Positions 38,055 through 50,196 of a DNA stretch of 64,000 nt are shown one piece after another (positions within the stretch are counted from its first letter, which is position 1; the number at the start of each line of letters is the position of its first letter). Under the pieces are notes generated by a model. It saw nothing but the letters and a program-made list of their open reading frames with translations, was not told the DNA's origin and searched no databases. This DNA is from Zingiber officinale (taxonomy: Eukaryota > Streptophyta > Magnoliopsida > Zingiberales > Zingiberaceae). A program made the translations under genes and the position numbers. The DNA lies in the NCBI RefSeq assembly GCF_018446385.1, contig NC_055989.1, positions 131,715,004 to 131,779,003 of the forward strand, written 5' to 3'.

Positions 38055-38210
38055 GTTGGCACGCGCTGATCGGTCACCTGACCGATCAGACCTTCCCTGG
38101 ATCGGTCACCAGACCGATCCACACTTCCCTAGATCAGTCCAGTGACCGATCCAGAGTGCCCTGGACCGATCAGAATCCCCTCTGATCGGTCCCCAACTCT
38201 GATATCAGAA
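38055..38210. repeat. Internal palindrome array of element B
   Basis: Units such as CTGATCGGTCACCTGACCGA repeat between the purine tract and gag of B. They match the variant found in B's LTR and not that of A or the KEA-intron element. Confidence 0.82.
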
Positions 38211-39437
38211 GTTTCTGATTTTTCTACTTCCGAAATTCAGAAACCTCTCAAAAATCACATAAAATTTCAAAAATTGTAAAATTTTGAGGATACATTCCTC
38301 ATAACATATATTATCATGGAAAAATAATTTTCGATGAAAATAACTTCCATTTTCAAAACTTGATACAAAGTTCGAAAAACTTTGAAATAGTTCAAGTTTA
38401 ACTCAACTTTGTATCAACTTGCTCAATGATGAATGCTATCACTAGAAAAGCTTCATCAAAGTTTTTCAAATCAATTTTAAAATGATTTTAAACCCTTTAA
38501 TTTAGGACCATAATCTCAGGACTATATGTACATGACTTGTACACAAGTTTTCCCTATGATCCTCCAATTTCGAATTAGGCTCATCTAGGTACAAGAACTA
38601 TGCACCTTGATCCTAACTCATCATCCTAATATCTCACACACATCTAAGGTGTATCAAACACATCCAAGTCAATTTTGATGTGAGATATGGATTTAGATCA
38701 TCTTAACTAGGTTCTCATGCATTTTCTAAACAACAATTTGATCTCCATATCAAATTGTGTTTTAGTCCTTAAATCATTTTCATCGATTATAAATGCAAGA
38801 GATGATGACATGGCATAAAATAGTATCATAAATGGAACATGTGCCAATGTCATGATGTCATGGCATAAAGTGTGAAACTCTAACTAAGGCATGACATATA
38901 AATAACCTAAGCATTATCATGACATTTCAAATGATACTAAATTAAATATGATGTCATGACATGGCATATGACAAACAATATATGACAAATAACATGTAAA
39001 GGTATAGGAAATACCTAATTCTAGCCTTAGTTGCCATTTTTGATAATTTTGATCATTTTGCCATAGGTTCTATATTCCTAAGAGTAATAGACCTAAAATC
39101 ATATACCAAGGATGTTTAGATCACTATGTGCCAATTAAACTGACCTAAGAGAACTCCTCAAATGTAGTTGGCACATTCTAATCACCTTAGGAATAATTCT
39201 TAATTTCATTTTCAAGGCTTGATCACACCTTGAAAATTCCTAAAGTGCCACCTTTTACCATGATTAGGTTAACTACCTATTCAAGTAAGGTTGGCACACC
39301 CTAACTCATCTAGCGTGATGAAATCACGCTCCTAGGAACCCAATACCTATTTGAGCTCATTGGGTTCACTAAATATTCACTAGGGATGACTTCCCTAGCA
39401 ACCCTCCTAATGACCCTCCTAGGCTTTGAAGCCTTGG

Positions 39438-40733
39438 TCATTTGGGTCTCATCAAGATCAACTCTAGGGGTGACCCCCTTGTGACCTTGGTGATGGTCTT
39501 CCTAGTCCTAGGTTTTGTTACATAATCGAATGGAGCATCATGGTAAGTGGGCTTGACCACTTGGGACTTAGGTTTGTGACCCAAACCTTTCTTGTCCTTG
39601 GACTTGGGTTTTTGACCCCTAGACCCTAGAGTCAAATCCTCAAGAGCCTTTTCTAGAGAGTCAAGTCTTGACCTCAAGACTTGATTTTCTTTCTCTAATA
39701 CCTCAAGCTTTAATTTATCATTTTTCTTTGAGGTATTCCTAGGCATATGTCTAGATGATTTGGGATTTCTACCTAGATTTTTCTTAGCCTTAGATGGGTT
39801 AATTCTAGGGTTGACATTTCTAGTATTATCCTTATCTAGGTTAACATGTTTGGCTCCTAAGCTCATGTATTGGTTCCTAAAGTTAACATGCTTATCATTA
39901 TTAACAATTGTAACAAAACTACTAGCATGTGTCTTATTGCAAGAATGAGACTTAAATGTTACCTTAGGGTTTGCCTTAGCTCCCCCTATTGACGTGCTCG
40001 GTCTCTTGTCCTTGTGAGGTTGCCTCCCCCTCGGACATTGACTCCTATAGTGTCTCTTTCGCTTGCATTGGAAGCACATCACGTGCTCCTTGCCTTTGTG
40101 TGTCGGGACTCCGGCTTCCTTGACCTTTGGCGCCGGTGGAGTCTTCCTAATCCTCCTTGGATATTTACTCTTGTAATGCCCAAATTCCCTACACTCAAAG
40201 CACATTATATGTAATTTACAAGAAATTAAATTGCTTGAGTTACCTAGGGTTGAGGATGGTTGTATGCTTTCTTCTTCATCCCTTCCGGAAGTAGAGACTT
40301 CTTCTTCTTGCTCCAATCTTGAAGAAGAACTCTCCTCCTCTTCTTCCTTAGATGTTGAGTAGCCCTCAACTTCTAATTCCTTACCTCCATGAAGTGAGCT
40401 ACTTGACTCACTTGACTCCTCTTCATGACTTGAATTGGAGCTTCCCTCATGGAACTTGGCCAAGTTGTTCCACAATTCCTTGGCATTGTTGTAACCAACT
40501 ATCTTACACAAGATATCGTTAGGTAATGAGAATTCAAAAATTTTCATTACCTCGTCGTTGATTACGGATTGGTGGATTTGTTCCTTCGTCCACTTCTTCT
40601 TCTCGAGAGGTTCTCCTCCTTCTCGGATTTTCATTACCTCCAGCTTCCTTCGAGGCACCTCCAGCTTCTCTGGATAGCTGGCTTCTGCTAGCACCCGAGG
40701 CGCCTCCAAGCCCCATGGAGGCGCCTTGGACAC
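39438..40733 (-). pseudogene. Gag remnant of element B (fossil)
   Basis: An open stretch of 431 codons carries a copia-type gag part (KKKWTKEQIHQSV, AKELWNNLAKFHE), a Ser/Glu-rich spacer, two zinc-knuckle-type motifs (CFECREFGHYK and CFQCKRKRHYRSQC) and a basic tail. Its first 50 or so codons seem to come from the neighbouring LTR C, not from gag. It is a truncated, old copy. Confidence 0.75.
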
Positions 40734-41334
40734 CGTTCATCCGAGGCTAAGTGTGCTTCTTTGTTCCTGCAAAATGTGTTAGTCCCAAACATAATCCTTG
40801 CAAAACAAAGTTAGCATAGAAACAATATGATACATATAATTGACAGTCATCAGACTGTCCGGATCTGACTTTGGATTTCCAACCGGAAACCCTAGGTCGA
40901 CCCGACGCCTACTGTTCCCTCTACGGGGAACGCGTCCTCACCTACTCCACTCAGGAAATTTACCTGTTGCCAGTGCGATCCTCCAGATCGACTGGACTTT
41001 TGCTCAGTGTTCGAAGCTTCCGGACTTTCTGCTGGACTTCCGCTTCTCAGCTAATCCAGTCTTTCACCTGGTTCGTGACACCAGGACTTTCCACCTAGGG
41101 TTACCCCCTAGGACTTTTGTCTGAAACTCTCGACCCGCGAAGACTTTCCGCATAGGGTTACCACCCCCTATGACCTAAGGTTACCACCCCCTAGGATTTT
41201 CCACTTGCCTAACCGCAGCTAGGACTTTCCTGAAACACTCAATTAAGTATGTTAGATCATAAAATAACTTAATTTTGAATTCTTTTGTCATTATCAAAAC
41301 AACGGTCGATCGTCGGATGCTTCCCGCACCAACA
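40680..41334 (-). repeat. LTR end of a third family (C)
   Basis: The stretch resembles the LTRs ending at 47838 and 50191: CCTGCAAAA...GTTAG, a CGACGCCTACTGTTCCCT line, then short CxGGACTTT units, and it ends GCACCAACA. Its other end is cut at the junction with B's gag. Confidence 0.6.
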
Positions 41335-42480
41335 AGAGTTACGTATTTTTCTTTAATCCTATTATGCCTTATATTTTTTTGATAAATAGCATTAAAATGA
41401 TATAAATTTGAACTAGCATGATTTTTACCATGATTTAAAGAAATTCGCTCAATAACTGATACCTTGGGTTTGCTCTTACAAGCTCCCCCTTGACTCTTGC
41501 TTTCTTCTTTGAGTTTGGTTGGTTTCTTCCCCTTTGGCCATTGGCTTCGATAATGTCCATTTTGCTTGCACAAGAAACACACAATGTATTCCTTGCTCTT
41601 CCTTATCACGGGGCCAACCTTCTTAGGTTTCTCCTTAGCCTTGGGTGCCACTTGACCCTTCTTCTTGGTCAATTTGGGGCATTTACTCTTGTAATGCCCA
41701 TGTTCCCTACATTCAAAGCAAATAATATGATTTTTATTATTAATTGAACTACTTATACCTTCACGTGTAGGGATGACACTTGATCCTCCATTTAATGTCT
41801 CTTATTTTTTTGAGGATGCTCCATCTTCTTCTTCTTCACTTGACCCGGAAGTAGAAGCTTCTTCTTCTTAGCCTGGAGTTATCGAATGTCGCTCCCCCTC
41901 AATCCTAGAGGTGGAGACTTCTTCATCTTCATCTTGTACATGGAACAAAGAATATGCTCTCTCTTTGCCCTTTTCATTGCATTCCGTTGAGCATGAAGCC
42001 TTTTCTTGTTCCTTTGATGTTGAGCATCTCTCAACTTCGGGCTCCTCTCCTTCTTGATCCAATGAGTTGCCCTCTTTGATTTTTTTTCTCGGTTTGGTGC
42101 AGTGGTGGGGACCTCATGGATTTTAGCCAATTTGCTGCATAGCACCTTGACATCCTCAAAATTTTCCACTTGCTCCAAGATGTTGCTTAGCAATAGATTG
42201 ACCAATAACTTGGTCACTTTATCGTTAGCCTCATATCTTTAGATTTGCTCTTGGCTCCACTTGCTCTTCTTGAGAATTTTGCCTTTGTTATTTGTTGGAG
42301 CTTGAAAATCTTCCATTAGAGTAAACCATTGCTCTATGTCCATCATAAGAAAATTTTCGATCTTTGATTTTCAAAAATCGAAGCTCTTTGATATGAATGG
42401 TGGAGACACCTTTGTGTCCAATTCGAGTCCACCTTGGAATTTCATCTTGAAGTTGAGCCTTTTATGAAGTCTTTGAATTG
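41335..42480 (-). pseudogene. Gag remnant of element A (fossil)
   Basis: The region resembles the gag of the KEA-intron element, including a zinc knuckle (CFLCKQNGHYRSQ) and the KLLVNLLLSNILEQVENFED section. It is broken, with several interruptions, and lies just downstream of the primer site at 42556-42569. Confidence 0.75.
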
Positions 42481-42555
42481 TATGAACTTGCTTCAACTTC
42501 TTCTCCCTTTAGCTTGATGTCCTTTCCGGCGATGATTCTGGTGAAGAGCGACCTC

Positions 42556-42569
42556 GCTCTAATATCACT
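42556..42569 (-). other. Primer binding site of element A
   Basis: The minus strand reads AGTGATATTAGAGC directly next to the LTR at 42570. It is a decayed form of the initiator tRNA-Met site TGGTATCAGAGC. Confidence 0.8.
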
Positions 42570-42829
42570 TGTTAGGGTCGATTGATGCTAAAAGGGGGGG
42601 GGGAGTGAATAGCTCGTTGTGCTTCTTTTACTTGCTTCATTGTTGTTGATATGCAGCGGAAAGACTAGAAACAAGACTCACAACGCTAACATGAGGATTT
42701 ACTTTATATCTATCTCAAGAAGAGGTGACCAATCCAAGAATCCGACCCTCACTCACTCATCCACTATGAAAAACTCCTTCTCGGTAACTACTGAAAGCGG
42801 AGAAGCCTTGTTCAAACTCACACACAGAG
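42570..42829 (-). repeat. Truncated second LTR of element A
   Basis: The sequence matches the first 250 bases of the LTR at 32139 (TGTTAGGGTCGATTGATGCT onward to ACACACAGAG) and then stops abruptly. Confidence 0.88.
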
Positions 42830-42902
42830 TTAGCCTATGCCTCCGGAGAAGCTGAATAAACAATGGAGGGCATATTTAAACTCCTTGCTGTAGGGCCGTA
42901 AA

Positions 42903-43846
42903 TGTTTGTCCCGGGTAGCTTCTGGAGTATACAAACTGATCGTCGAGGCTAGTGTTCGACACTATCTCCGTAAACGATATTGCTCCGCTACGGTGCTTAA
43001 CGGATTGTTGCAATTCGTTCCCAAGATACAACAACGACGAACATCTCGGAATCGTAGCACGACGACTTCCGAGACCAGCGAACCTTCTAGTAGACTTCTT
43101 GGACTCTTGAATGCACAAGATGAGATGAATGCTTGAGGAAGAGAAGAGAGGATTGAGTGATTATTCCATCATCTGGAGGGTTCTATTTATACTGAAAGAA
43201 GAGGTTGAGTGTCCTTTGGGTGAGTGAATGTGTTCTTTGGGCTGGATCGATCTAGATCATCCATTCTGAAGGGTTGTAACCCTTCTCCAAGCCCACTTCA
43301 ATCTCATCCATCAGATCTGAGGAGTTGTGACCCTCAAATCTCGCCTATTGTCATCGGCCATCGGATCTGGATCCATTGATTCGATGCTTCAGATCAAGTC
43401 TCATCCCAAGCCGTCAGATCGTTACTCATTGTGATCCAACGCTCTAGATCGTGCGAAGTGCAAAGTGCGCCTACAAAGCGCACGTGGCGGGTGGCGGGCT
43501 CACAGGTGCGAGCACTTGCTCGCCCTGGGCTAAGGGAGCACCTGTCCTTTATTTTTGTGTTAACTCCATTAACACATCTTCATTAATAAGTAGAGAATAC
43601 ACATCGAGAATTTCCGATGTGGGACTATTCTCCCATGCACTTTATTAATGAATAATAAATGTTATTTTGGGCCGACTTTAAACATTAATTTCTTATTCAC
43701 CCTTAATCGGTTTTGAGCAAATTAATAGTCTAAATCTATCTACGCGAATCATAGATTTCAATTTTGAAGTCAATTACGACTTTCAACAATTGATGGCTTC
43801 CTTCCTCAAAATCGTTTTGGTCCATTTAAGGCCCCAATATCCAACA
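42903..43846 (-). mobile_element. Solo LTR F inside LTR D
   Basis: It is 944 bases, TGTTTGTCCCGGG...ATATCCAACA, flanked by GTAAA at 42898-42902 and 43847-43851. On the minus strand a TATA-like box (AGTATAAATAG) lies near 43190. The sequence of D continues across it. Confidence 0.85.
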
Positions 43847-43944
43847 GTAAATACGCTAGAGGGGGGTGTGAATAAAGTTTTTCATTTTTTCGAAAATCAG
43901 GAGTCAGCAGCGGAAAAGAACAAAGTAAAAAAGCAAATGCTAAC

Positions 43945-46639
43945 TGAAACATCCCCAGTTTTTTTTTTAATTTTATTTTATTTTATTTTATTGTTATTTT
44001 TTTATCCCTCTCATCAACTACTATAGCATGATCATAAGGATGTACTATCAAAGAAGTTATCATAACCAATGGGCACGATAGCATCAAACTAGGTTTATCA
44101 AGATGAACAAAAAACTCCTCAAACATTTTCCACCCGAATGATAAAGAAATGAAAAATCCCTCGCAGTAAACCCAGTAGGCTCTGCACTCCCGGACAACGG
44201 ACAGAACCATGCGTCCATCCCGCCTCCTCGTCTACTCCGTCCGAAGGTCTTCCGGCATAACCTGGAAGTCATCCTCACCTGTAATAAAAATGTAGTGAGT
44301 CTACGACCCAGCAAGTACAGACCAATATGCATAAGAGGATATCCATAAAGTAGAGGAGGTAGTAACTAGAAACCAAACGAAAGCATAAGTCAGATATCAT
44401 ATAGTAGAAGAAATACTCATTGCTCAAGTCATCCTATATAGCTAATATGGTGAATATGTCACATATCCGGTAACCACAATTTGAGCCAGTCAACAGTCCC
44501 ATGATCCTAGAGGCGTCCCTACTAGAGATCATGCATCCAGTCATATAGCCGAAGCTAACAATAAATTACCAGTCAAGTTTGGATGGGCCCTCCCCGGAGC
44601 TCATCCCGGGTCACCCATCCCGTACTGCTACCACATATGCTCATATTCATTCTATTAGCTATGTAGAAAACCTTAGACAACTACCTTATCATATAACAAT
44701 TTATCATGCATAACCCTTTCATTCTTACAGTCAACATATCCATTCACAATGCCCGTTCCATATCCGTATCATATACAACATAGCTATACACAATATAAGC
44801 ATGCGTATCAAACCAAGAACCATCACAGTTTTTATATTATTATGGTAGAAAGCAGCCACGATTTTTTTTTAAAATGAAACATGAAATCTTACAGGAAATT
44901 AAAACACAAAGCTAATAACAGCCAAGAAGTCAATTTGTGTACTTCTACCACCAAATTCCCACTAGTATACTACAGCATAATCTTGACCAAAAACCACAAC
45001 CAAAACACCACTGTTCGGAGAAATCAGAACTCATCACAATCAATCCCATCAACGCCGAGACAATTCCGAAGAGAAAACAAAACTGAACTACAATTTCAAA
45101 TCATATTTGGAGTCCCGGCCACCATAGACTCACCTTCTTGCTTCAAAGCTCACCCACATTTCCAAACCAATTTTAGAGTCCAGAACACTACAATTGAATT
45201 TCCGAACCAAAGTCTCAAGAAGGAAGCGAAACAAATAGCAAGAGTCAACTTGAAGACACGCAAGAGTCAACACATTAGAACTCCACAGAAATCCCCAAAC
45301 CAGGACGCACTCCATCAACCAGCCTCTAAGTCAAGAATATCAACAAACAGGTATCGTGCAAGACACTTACCACCACAACAGCATAGCAGAACTCGATTCA
45401 AACTCGATCACAGTAAATCAAACATTGCAAGATTCATATCAAGAACGTTCCTGTGTTCATCAAGCTTCCACAACAACAGAAAACACCAACCAGATATTGA
45501 ATTCAAAGGAAATCAGGCGATTTCAACAGCACTTTGGAGAAACTTCGATTCATAGCATTAAATCTCAGAAAGAACCGAGTACAATTTCATTCACAGTCCG
45601 GCGAAATCCATAAGATTCTCAACAGAATAGACCACCGGAAAATCAAACTCCAACGAGAACAGAACGCGGTGACAAAACACAGAAACCTTGCGATTCAAAC
45701 CAAGAAAACCCCCAATGAAACCTCAACCAAACTAGGCTCTCCCGTATGAAATCCTTTCGCAAAAACATTTCACCGATCTCCATACCTGAGAGAAACGTTC
45801 AACCCCTCCTAAGTTCCTACCTCCTTACCTCACAGATCTCGCACATTCATAAGGAAATGAACTTGCCTCCCTTTCCTTGGGTCGCCTTCCTCGCCTTTGC
45901 GTTGTCCTGTCGCCGATATGATGGTCGATAGTCTCCTCGCCGTTCCCTTCAAGCTCGCCGACATGAGGAGCTGCTTGGCCGGAGTTGCGATCCTCGGTAG
46001 AGAGCTCCGTTGCAGATCCCGTGCGAAGCGTGGAGTCGACGAATTTGAGGAAGGGGCGTGAGAAATGGTGCGTGAGAAACAGTAAGGTTAGGTTTAAATA
46101 CCTAGGTCCATTAAATCCCAACTTAGGTAATTGAGCTCAATTAACTCCTAACTTAATTTAATTGGGTATTCCTAAATAGGCTTTTCCATACCCAATTATA
46201 CCCCTTAAAATCTAAAATAATTCCCTAAAAATTCATAAAAATTTCAGTAAACTCCATAAATTCATATCAATTTAATTCCTGATAAATCATCCATAAAAAA
46301 ACATATCTATTTTTCCTAAAAATAATCTAATTAGATTAGATTTTAATTATTTACACCTTTATCCATATTTTTGGTATTTAATAACCTTATGTATTTATTC
46401 TATACTCCTCCAAGCCGTACAAAGGTTACAAGTTATCTCACCAAATCCTCCTTTTATATATATATATATATAACTTTTATGCATATTTAGGTCATGCAAT
46501 TTATTTAAGTTTGGATATACTGTAACCTATTTTATTAAACATGATTAAAGCTAGCCACTTAACTTAAACTCCATTCTAGCTATACCCGAACTAATTAAAT
46601 AATTTCTTTTATTTAAAACAATTAGTGTAGGACATTACA
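43945..46639 (-). mobile_element. Solo LTR E inside LTR D, probably Ty3/gypsy type
   Basis: It is 2695 bases, TGAAACATCC...GGACATTACA, flanked by CTAAC at 43940-43944 and 46640-46644. On the minus strand it starts TGTAATGTCC, a form common in gypsy-type LTRs. LTR D reads on from GCAAATG to ACAAGTGG across the insertion. The open frames inside (for example 44881-45555) show no known domain. Confidence 0.85.
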
Positions 46640-48106
46640 CTAACACAAGTGGTTTTACTTAGTTCAGAGTCTTGGACGACTCCTACTCCAAGGCTCGCAC
46701 TCACTAAGTGTGTTCGTTGGGCAGTCACTAAAATCAAGAGGCAATTACAGAATTTAAGTACAATTACAGAAATTAAATTATACCGACAATACAACTTTGA
46801 AAGCTTGAGCGTCGGTTGTCGGTGCAACTTTTAGGTATCCCAGAAACCCTTTCAGAGTGGCGCATGAGTATAAAAGTTGTAGCAATTGATGTTATAAAGT
46901 TGCTGGTCGAAGACCCTTATATAGGCCCATTCCGGACGCTCGGAACCCCTCCGAGCACCTGGACCATGTTGACATGGCGACCTTTTGTCGAAACTTCATA
47001 TGTGAAGTTTTATCTACCTCCGGGGCTCTGACCCCCTTCGGGCGCCTAGACCGTTGACATGGGCTCGGCCAGTCATCGCGCTTCAACTTAGCTCCTGGAT
47101 AACTTTTCTGATCCAGGCGCCTAGACTAATTCCAGGTGCTTAGACCGCTTGGGTGCCTGTCCAGGCACCTGCCCGGGCGAGCAGGTCTGGGCACTCGGAC
47201 CAGCTAGACCAACTGGTCCGAGTGTCGGGACCAGCTCCAGGCACTCAGACTCCCTTTTTTCGCACTACTCCTTCCTACAAAAAAGAGTTAGTCCAGGCAA
47301 ATAAAAATATGTTTATCCTGCAAAACAGAGTTAGCACAATATAATAGAATAGAAGTAGTAATTAGATCTTGTCTCCTCGAAATCGGGATCTAGTTAAGGT
47401 CTCAGCTTAGATTTCCTAAATGGATCTAAGCTGGACTAACGCCTACAGTTCCCTCGACCGACAACACGTCCTCACTGAAGCTCTCCTCTAGTTGCTTACC
47501 TCTTACTTACCAACTGCAGTTGCTTGACTTGCCTTTGACCCACCAGGTCTTTTTGCTAGTTGTCAGGTCCGCATACCCAACTGGACTTCGACCGATTGTC
47601 AGGTCCTGTGGATCCAACCGGACTTGCTGCTAGATATCAGATCTCACAGACCTATCTAGACTTTATACCAACTATTAGGTCTCACGAACCTAGCTAGATT
47701 TTAGCCTGGTGTCAGGTCCTCCAAACCCGTCAACTCCTGCACACTTGGCTAAGCAATTAGATCACAAATACTTTAACTTTAATCCATTTATCATTCATCA
47801 AAACCTTAGTTAGATTATTAGTATAAATTGCACCAACACTTGCAAACTCAAGAATCCATAGGACCTAAAATAGGTGTAATCGGAACTCTCTAGGTCGGTT
47901 AATTGATTTTGATCAATTTTGGTTGAAATCCATTAATCAACTTAGAGAACTCTCATTGCATCCATTTCAATTTCTATGGATTCCTGAGGTTGTAAAGAGT
48001 CTAAATATGTCCTCCATTATTTATTTTAACTTCTCCGAATGTAAAATTTTATATCAGGCCCAACGTATGTGAAATATCAGTCAATTTTTTCAATAATATT
48101 TTAATA

Positions 48107-48343
48107 CCTCTAAAGAAGCTGAAATAAACAATGGATAACATATTTGAATTCCTTACAACCTTAGAAATCTACAGGACCTGAAATGAGTGCAATCAGAGCT
48201 TTCTAGGTTAATTAGTGAGTTTTGATTGAAACCCACTGATTGACCTAGAGAGTTCTGATTGCACCCATTTTCAGGTCCTATGGATTTCTAAGATGGTAAG
48301 GAGTTCAAATATACTATCCATTATTATTTTTAGTCTTCCCAGG
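48107..48343. mobile_element. Hairpin MITE, intact
   Basis: The 237-base sequence folds back nearly over its full length. The left arm begins CCTCTAAAGAAGCTGAAATA and the right arm ends TAGTCTTCCCAGG, with ACAGGACCTGAAATGAGTGC pairing with GCACCCATTTTCAGGTCCTA. It has no coding capacity and is a close relative of the split element to its left. Confidence 0.85.
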
Positions 48344-48773
48344 TGGAGATGTTTTGAAAAAAAAATAAATATGAGTAGAATAAATTGATAGGTGAGAGAG
48401 AGATTAACTTTCCATAATAGAGAGAAGGAGAGGGAGATTAAGGTTGCATGCAGTTAGCAGAAGGGTTAGATTGGGAAAATTAAATAAATTAGTATGTCTT
48501 TTGGTAATTATAGTATAGTATGCCTTTTGGTAAATTCAAAAAGATAAATGCACCTTTTGGTAAATTGTCGTAGCAAGTATGAATTATAAAATAAGTATAT
48601 GTTACATGTTATAGTTAGATTCAACTCTCACCTAGTAGGCCCCTCAGTTATTTATCTCCCTTCTACAAAATCTTGTGGCGGGCAGTGGGGCGTGGATGAA
48701 CAGTATCATTTGTGTTTTTGTATCTCATAGATCCACAACTGTTGTAATATAGTTGATAAGGTGAATAAGGTAG
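48344..48773. other. Intergenic DNA
   Basis: No gene is seen between the hairpin element and the solo LTR. Confidence 0.5.
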
Positions 48774-50191
48774 TGTTGGATCGAGACACACGTAAGAGGG
48801 GGTGAATTACGTGATTTTCAAAAACTCATCTTTTTCGTTTTAAAAACCAGAGTATGCAGCGAAAAAGAATAGACATAAATAGAAAAAAGAACACAAACAT
48901 GATGATTTACTTGGTTCGGAGCCTTCAGCGACTGTTACTCAGAGACCCAGGTCTCGCGGACCTATCGATGGACAATCTACTAAATGTCTCTTCTGAAACC
49001 ACCAGAAGAGGTGATCGAATACAAGAGATAGGGACAGTGTAACAGACTACACTTCCCCCTTTTAAAACAGTAATAAAAAGTGCAACATTTAATAAAATAT
49101 TACCAACAATTAAGAGCGTTCGTGTGTTGCTATCGGGTTCCTGGAGATGATTGGATGACTCAAAAGAGCAACTTGGTGGCAGACATACTTCTATGAAGCA
49201 ACAGTAGGAAGCCGGAGTAGTCGGAAAACCGATCGGATGTATAGAAGCTCGTGTAGTAGTTATTTTTGATAGCTTGGGAGAAACACCCTTATAAAGGGTG
49301 TGGAAGGCGCCTTCCATAGCCTTGAAGATGCCTCCAATATGATAAATCTGATCCCAAATAGCCCGGTCTTTATCTGTGACGAAGTCTAAATTTTATCCTA
49401 TGAAAGACGTCTTCCATAGCCTTGAAGGCGCCTTCCATGAACAGTGTGAAGGCGCCTTCCCTACCATGGAAGGCGCATCGGACACTGTTCACTCGAGGCC
49501 TTTTATGCTCCTTTTGCCCTGTAAAACATGTTAGCCCGATAATACAAAGTATACCCTGTAAGATAAAGTTTAGGACAATTATAGTAAAAAGTAGTAATTA
49601 GATTCTGTCTCTCCTAGATCAGGATCTAGTTAAAGTCTCAATTTAAGTTTTCAAATGGACATAAATTGGACCGACGCCTACTGTTCCTTCGATCAGGGAC
49701 GTGTCCTCACTTAGTTACTCTTCTTAAGTGACTTACCCCTACTTACCAGGTGTAGAGTTACCATCCAAAATCACACATCTAGACTTCGAAAATCAAACAT
49801 CCCGACCTATCAGAATCGCACATCCGGTCTTCTCCAATCGAGAATCACACATCCCGACCTACCAGAAATGCACATCCAGTTTTCTCCAATCGAGAATCAC
49901 ACATCCAGACCCTTGCCAGAATCCCACATTTGAACTTCAACCTGTCAGGAATCGAACTTCCTAACTTTCTGAAGTCACGCATCCGATCTTCAACTAATCA
50001 GGAATTGAACATTCTGACTGGGTGCCGGAATCACACATCCGATCTTCAACCAATCAGGAATCGAACATCCTAACTGGGGTTAGTTAGCCCTGCACACTCG
50101 GTAACAAGGTTAAATTGTAACACGTCTAACTTTAACCTATTTGTCATTCATCAAAACTCAAATTTAACTATTGGTGCCAACTACACCAACA
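48774..50191 (-). mobile_element. Solo LTR, copia-type
   Basis: It is 1418 bases, TGTTGGATCGAGACAC...CTACACCAACA. The flanks GGTAG (48769-48773) and GGTGG (50192-50196) are a target duplication with one change. Inside are short repeats around GAATCACACATCCxGAC (49770-50060). No internal region is present. Confidence 0.82.
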
Positions 50192-50196
50192 GGTGG

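Larger units (their letters stand above)
32139..42829 (-). mobile_element. Nested complex of gag-bearing copia-type LTR elements (A, B, C)
   Basis: All parts are in minus orientation. Element A has one full LTR (32139-33915), part of its internal region (33916-35612), a later internal part with gag (about 41335-42480), a primer site (42556-42569) and a truncated second LTR (42570-42829). Lodged in it are an LTR and internal part of a relative, B (35613 to about 40660), and an LTR end of a third family, C (about 40680-41334). A and B belong to the same family group as the KEA-intron element, sharing gag, zinc knuckles, purine tract and palindrome arrays. No pol is readable. A's internal region is not continuous across the block, so deletions or recombination happened. 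All are broken and older than the KEA-intron copy. Confidence 0.8.
42889..47838 (-). mobile_element. Solo LTR D, itself carrying two solo LTRs
   Basis: It starts TGTAGGGCC and ends TTGCACCAACA, with CTTGC on both sides (42884-42888 and 47839-47843). Without the inserts F and E it is about 1.3 kb and reads as one copia-type LTR, related to the one at 48774-50191. No internal region or second LTR is present, so it is a recombination relic. Confidence 0.85.
42841..48040. mobile_element. Hairpin MITE split by a solo LTR
   Basis: The left tip (42841-42888, CTCCGGAGAAGCTGAATAAA...) pairs with the right tip (about 47990-48040, ...ACTTCTCCGAATG), although 5 kb now separates them. With the intervening LTR removed the element would be about 250 bases and nearly fully self-complementary, like its neighbour at 48107-48343. 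It is the oldest layer of the insertion series. Confidence 0.78.

Noticed and set aside
44881-45555. Open frame of 224 codons
   Set aside because: It lies wholly inside solo LTR E and has low-complexity, LTR-like translation with no domain.
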